From a bacterium (GTDB lineage: Bacteria; Actinomycetota; Acidimicrobiia; Spongiisociales; ZC4RG35), in contig JAHEDH010000011.1 of assembly GCA_024641285.1 (NCBI GenBank), positions 1 through 42,372 on the forward strand: a stretch of DNA of 42,372 nucleotides, in the 5' to 3' direction. This document shows, piece after piece, positions 40,701-42,372 of this stretch (its first letter is position 1; every line of letters starts with the position of its first letter). Below the pieces are notes generated by a model. It saw only the letters and a program-made list of their open reading frames with translations. It made no database searches and was not told the origin of the DNA. A program made the position numbers and the translations under genes.

Positions 40701-41522
40701 GTGGTCACGCGCCGGCACATACTCACTTCGATCATCAAACGCGGGGACGTCGCGGCATTCCTCGCCACCGAGCAGTTCATCGAAGGGGGATTCACGTCCG
40801 GAACCCGCGAGATCGGACTGGCCGATGACGCCTTCGACTTCTCGACAGAGGGCGATGGCCTGACGGACGCGATCGTCGCCCGGCTCCAGTCGATCAAGGC
40901 GGAAATCGCCGAGGGCCGGATCACCGTGCCAGCACTACCGACCGGCGACCTGCTCACCAGCGAGCGCGGCCAACTCGACGCGTTCGTTCCGTTCGGGACC
41001 GGAACCTACACGGTGAACGTGTTGGGAACACCCATCACGTTCACCGTGGAAGGTTTGTGGTCGACGCGACCGGTAGAAGACGGCTTGTTCGTGATTTCGG
41101 CGCCTGAGTCGACGCGGCCCGGCGATCACGACATCGTGTTCGTCCGGCCGACCAACCTGATCGATCCCTCCACGAACGAACCGACGCTCGCAACGGGCGA
41201 TATCGATCGATGGATCGCAGCTCCCCCAGACACGGTCTCGGTGTCTGAGGTCACCTCGACAACCGTGGCAGGGATCGATGGAGTGGCGTTCGACGTCGTC
41301 GTGGCAGATGACGCCGACTGTCTGTTGGATGGTCAGTCCAATTGCGTTCCGTTTCTCACCGTCGGTGAGACCGTTGGACACTTCGACCGGGGGCTCCATT
41401 ACCGAGTCCTCTGGCTCGATCACCCCGACGGACCGATCGCAATCGGCATCGGCACGACCGACTCGGATCCAGCGTGGTTCGATACCGCTCGAGACGTCAT
41501 CGACACGGTCGCGTTCGGCTGA
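37773..41522 (+). CDS. Membrane SARP regulator: winged helix, BTAD, STAND ATPase, TM, BMP-type sensor
   Basis: 1249 residues from GTG 37773. OmpR-type DNA-binding domain (1-95: LLVINANRVVTTDRILEELWG); BTAD helical domain (97-245: LGLEPSPELQRLEEQIL); STAND ATPase (about 265-690) with NPFKGLRAF, FFGRD, Walker A GPSGSGKSS (about 308-316) and Walker B VVDQFEELF (D395); one membrane helix (about 724-745) after a basic stretch; then a PnrA/BMP-like solute-binding domain outside (748-1062: VAFFGLPEDNGWNANIV, NEHGGYLAGVAAAMKSETGIVGFVGG); and a 185-residue C-terminal domain of unknown type. BMP proteins bind purine nucleosides or related ligands. Inference: outside ligand binding is passed through the membrane to the ATPase and DNA-binding head. 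Related SARP-STAND proteins usually end in TPR or WD40 repeats. No transporter genes are adjacent. Confidence 0.9.
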   Translation: MEYGILGSLEVRSAGELVEVGPRRLRMLLALLVINANRVVTTDRILEELWGDEADGKENALWVYISRLRSALGDESALVTRDHGYSLIVDEADIDARRFESTLKAGRALLKQDPAQASILLSQGLELWRGPALEEFAYEEFARSEIARLEELRVAAIEDRIDADLRRGLAGELVGELEVLRHAHPTRERLVGQLMLALYRSGRQSDALRSFEAYRTRLGEELGLEPSPELQRLEEQILLHDSRIRAREPDRRSSQASLSRPMLVNPFKGLRAFHEDDSANFFGRDRLVADIIRRLDSGTSLIGLVGPSGSGKSSVVRAGVLPALRKGAIDGSDRWLIAHMVPGAHPFAELEAALLRASLDAPDSLSEQLADPETGILRAVLRVLPEEQSRLVLVVDQFEELFILVEDEARRSDFLKGLLLAASDPHSRVMIMFTLRADFYDRPLRHPEFGTAMSAGIVNVVPMSPDELEVAARRPAEETGVALEPSLLAALLADVLGRPGGLPLFQYTLTELFDRRSDQTLTLATYETMGGVVGALGRRADAIYADLDPAEQATARQLFLRLVTIADGGEWGRRRVPASEILSLDIDVVALQTVIDAFVAHRLLTLDRDSVTGAPTVEVAHEALLTNWQRLQTWIEDARDDLKRHDALTAALSEWVDAGRDPGYLVSGARLASYDQWASETTMRLTETERDFIDLSREHNARIEGERSDREHRARRSARRRGAGMAGVTGVIAIAALVVFGAIGGDEGPTVAFFGLPEDNGWNANIVAGLDRATREFDLAREDARPTVDPSGEFRAIAESGADLIVTDAAPTYYAPDVFLDFPEISFAVIDAVVDAPNTMSILFANEHGGYLAGVAAAMKSETGIVGFVGGLRLTPIEEFRAGFEAGVYRIDPDIEVLATYIEERPDSGIGSEAFARSDLGEIRATALYELGADVVFHAAGFSGFGVFDAARRQSDVQDRHLWAIGVDNDQWYSTDVVTRRHILTSIIKRGDVAAFLATEQFIEGGFTSGTREIGLADDAFDFSTEGDGLTDAIVARLQSIKAEIAEGRITVPALPTGDLLTSERGQLDAFVPFGTGTYTVNVLGTPITFTVEGLWSTRPVEDGLFVISAPESTRPGDHDIVFVRPTNLIDPSTNEPTLATGDIDRWIAAPPDTVSVSEVTSTTVAGIDGVAFDVVVADDADCLLDGQSNCVPFLTVGETVGHFDRGLHYRVLWLDHPDGPIAIGIGTTDSDPAWFDTARDVIDTVAFG

Positions 41523-41561
41523 AGAACGCAGGTCGAGAGATGATCGCGAGTGGTGAACAGG

Positions 41562-41596
41562 CGTTGCTCCCGGACGGTTCGTCCGGGAGCAACGCA
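41562..41596. terminator. Perfect 16-bp hairpin after the SARP fusion gene
   Basis: Arms 41562-41577 and 41581-41596 pair perfectly around GTT, 40 bp after the stop. No U-tract is present. An additional 8-bp inverted repeat (41603-41610/41632-41639) follows, nearer the convergent gene's stop, and may serve that gene. Confidence 0.78.
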
Positions 41597-41645
41597 GCGA
41601 GGTCGAGCGTGAGGGAGGAGGAGACCTCTCCGCTCGACGGCGGAC

Positions 41646-42372
41646 TCAGCCGCGATACACAGCGGCGAGTGACTCGATTGCCTGACCGAGTGTGTCGATG
41701 TGGACACCGAGACCGCCCTGGACCGTGTTCGATGCGATCACTCCACCCGAGAGCGTTTCGAAGAAGGCGCCGGCCGCCTCGCCGTAGCTCCCGAGGTCGA
41801 GCTTGGCCTGCTCGATCATCGCGTCGTCTTCGGTGATCGCCCCAACGGCGTAGTCGACGAAGAACCCGACGTGCTCCCGCCAGAGATCCAAGAAGGGTTG
41901 ACGGCTGTCAGCGTCCACCGATCCGATCAGGTCTGCGAGCGCCACGCTGTTCTCGTCGAGCACCGCTGCTGCGGCCGCAAAGGACTCCGAGTCGAGCCCG
42001 GCCGAGTAGGCAGTCTTGACAGCGATTCCGGCAAGGTATGCATGCTCCTCGAGCAGCGTCGAGAGCGCGGTGAACGTCTGCGCTGCGGGCGAGTCGACCG
42101 ACCCTTCCATGCCGGTGGCAGCCACCACGGCGGTGGCGATCGCCTTGGCCGAGCCGTTGGCGCCGACGTGACCGGCAGCCATCTTCAGCAGAGAGAACAC
42201 CGAAACGTCACCCGCAACCGCCGCGTCGATGGCGGCGGTGAGCGTGTCGATGTGGCCGGCGAGGCTGTCCTGGGTTGCGGAAGAGGGGAGCTCGCCTGCG
42301 GTGATCTCCTCGAAGAACGCCCCGGCAGCTTCACCGTATGATCCCAGGTTCAACAGCGCCTGCTCCTTGGCA
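41646..42372 (-). CDS. Helical tandem-repeat protein, 5' end cut by window
   Basis: About 241 C-terminal residues are visible; the frame is still open at the right edge, so the true start is outside. Two copies of one unit are seen, 184 residues apart: each has EQA-L-LGSYGEAAGAFFE followed by GHIDTL or VHIDTL and an Ala-rich helix. Between them lies LWREHVGFFVDYAVGAIT. The protein is acidic, Ala-rich and all-helical, like helical-bundle modules found in secreted proteins of Gram-positives that are sometimes annotated as copper amine oxidase-associated; that link is from memory and weak. No membrane helix is seen in this part. The last unit ends at the C-terminus. Confidence 0.72.
   Translation of the reverse strand, partial: AKEQALLNLGSYGEAAGAFFEEITAGELPSSATQDSLAGHIDTLTAAIDAAVAGDVSVFSLLKMAAGHVGANGSAKAIATAVVAATGMEGSVDSPAAQTFTALSTLLEEHAYLAGIAVKTAYSAGLDSESFAAAAAVLDENSVALADLIGSVDADSRQPFLDLWREHVGFFVDYAVGAITEDDAMIEQAKLDLGSYGEAAGAFFETLSGGVIASNTVQGGLGVHIDTLGQAIESLAAVYRG

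Noticed and set aside
37773-41522. SARP gene as a marker of an antibiotic gene cluster
   Set aside because: No polyketide, peptide synthetase or tailoring genes are in the window; the membrane-receptor architecture also differs from pathway-specific SARPs.

Overview
The window is high-GC DNA that looks like an actinobacterial chromosome. Acidimicrobiia or a close relative is the best guess. The reasons are Thr-rich linkers after lipoprotein signal peptides, many GTG starts, a SARP regulator of AfsR type, and a repeated 'TANNNT, six bases, start codon' arrangement expected of leaderless mRNAs. No rRNA, tRNA, CRISPR array, insertion sequence or phage gene was seen. The content is chromosomal and largely metabolic or cell-envelope related, with two unusual very large genes.

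Layout. 1-4300: an S-layer-homology protein cut by the window edge, a coiled membrane protein, an MFS transporter, a dehydrogenase-like gene behind two perfect 17-bp operators, and an exported metallophosphatase. 4347-8012: a 1221-residue protein built like eukaryotic soluble adenylyl cyclase (two cyclase domains, ATPase, TPR repeats). 8129-17314: a 3061-residue secreted protein with two beta-helices, a lectin-like domain nested in an anchor-type domain, about 42 PLGAI pentapeptides, a gingipain/caspase-like peptidase module, a PKD-like domain and a lysine-rich C-terminal domain. 17328-24368: small housekeeping and transport genes (MBL hydrolase, DUF2461, PH-like, MFS, thiamine-binding protein, YeiH-type exporter, lipoproteins, acpS). 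24378-27713: glmS and a lytic-transglycosylase-like protein, separated by 342 bp without a gene. 27792-34796: a maltodextrin locus, malE-malF-malG-amylase on the minus strand, divergent from a LacI-type regulator. 34811-37029: an unknown protein, a phosphoesterase and a ParB-fold protein. 37113-41522: a 1249-residue SARP-STAND-membrane-BMP fusion regulator, divergent from a small Trp-repeat membrane protein. 41646-end: a helical-repeat protein cut by the edge.

How they work together. In the maltodextrin locus the lipoprotein MalE should capture oligosaccharides, MalFG import them and the cytoplasmic amylase cleave them, with the LacI protein acting on the shared intergenic region. No ATPase subunit is present, so it must be encoded elsewhere. 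The strongest candidate for an undescribed system is the SARP fusion. A DNA-binding head, a STAND ATPase, one membrane span and an outside BMP-type solute-binding domain lie in one polypeptide, and a perfect 11-bp tandem direct repeat (a SARP-box-like layout) lies between it and the divergent Trp-repeat gene.

Long perfect hairpins without U-tracts close several transcription units. All functional statements come from reading motifs by eye; no database search was run.
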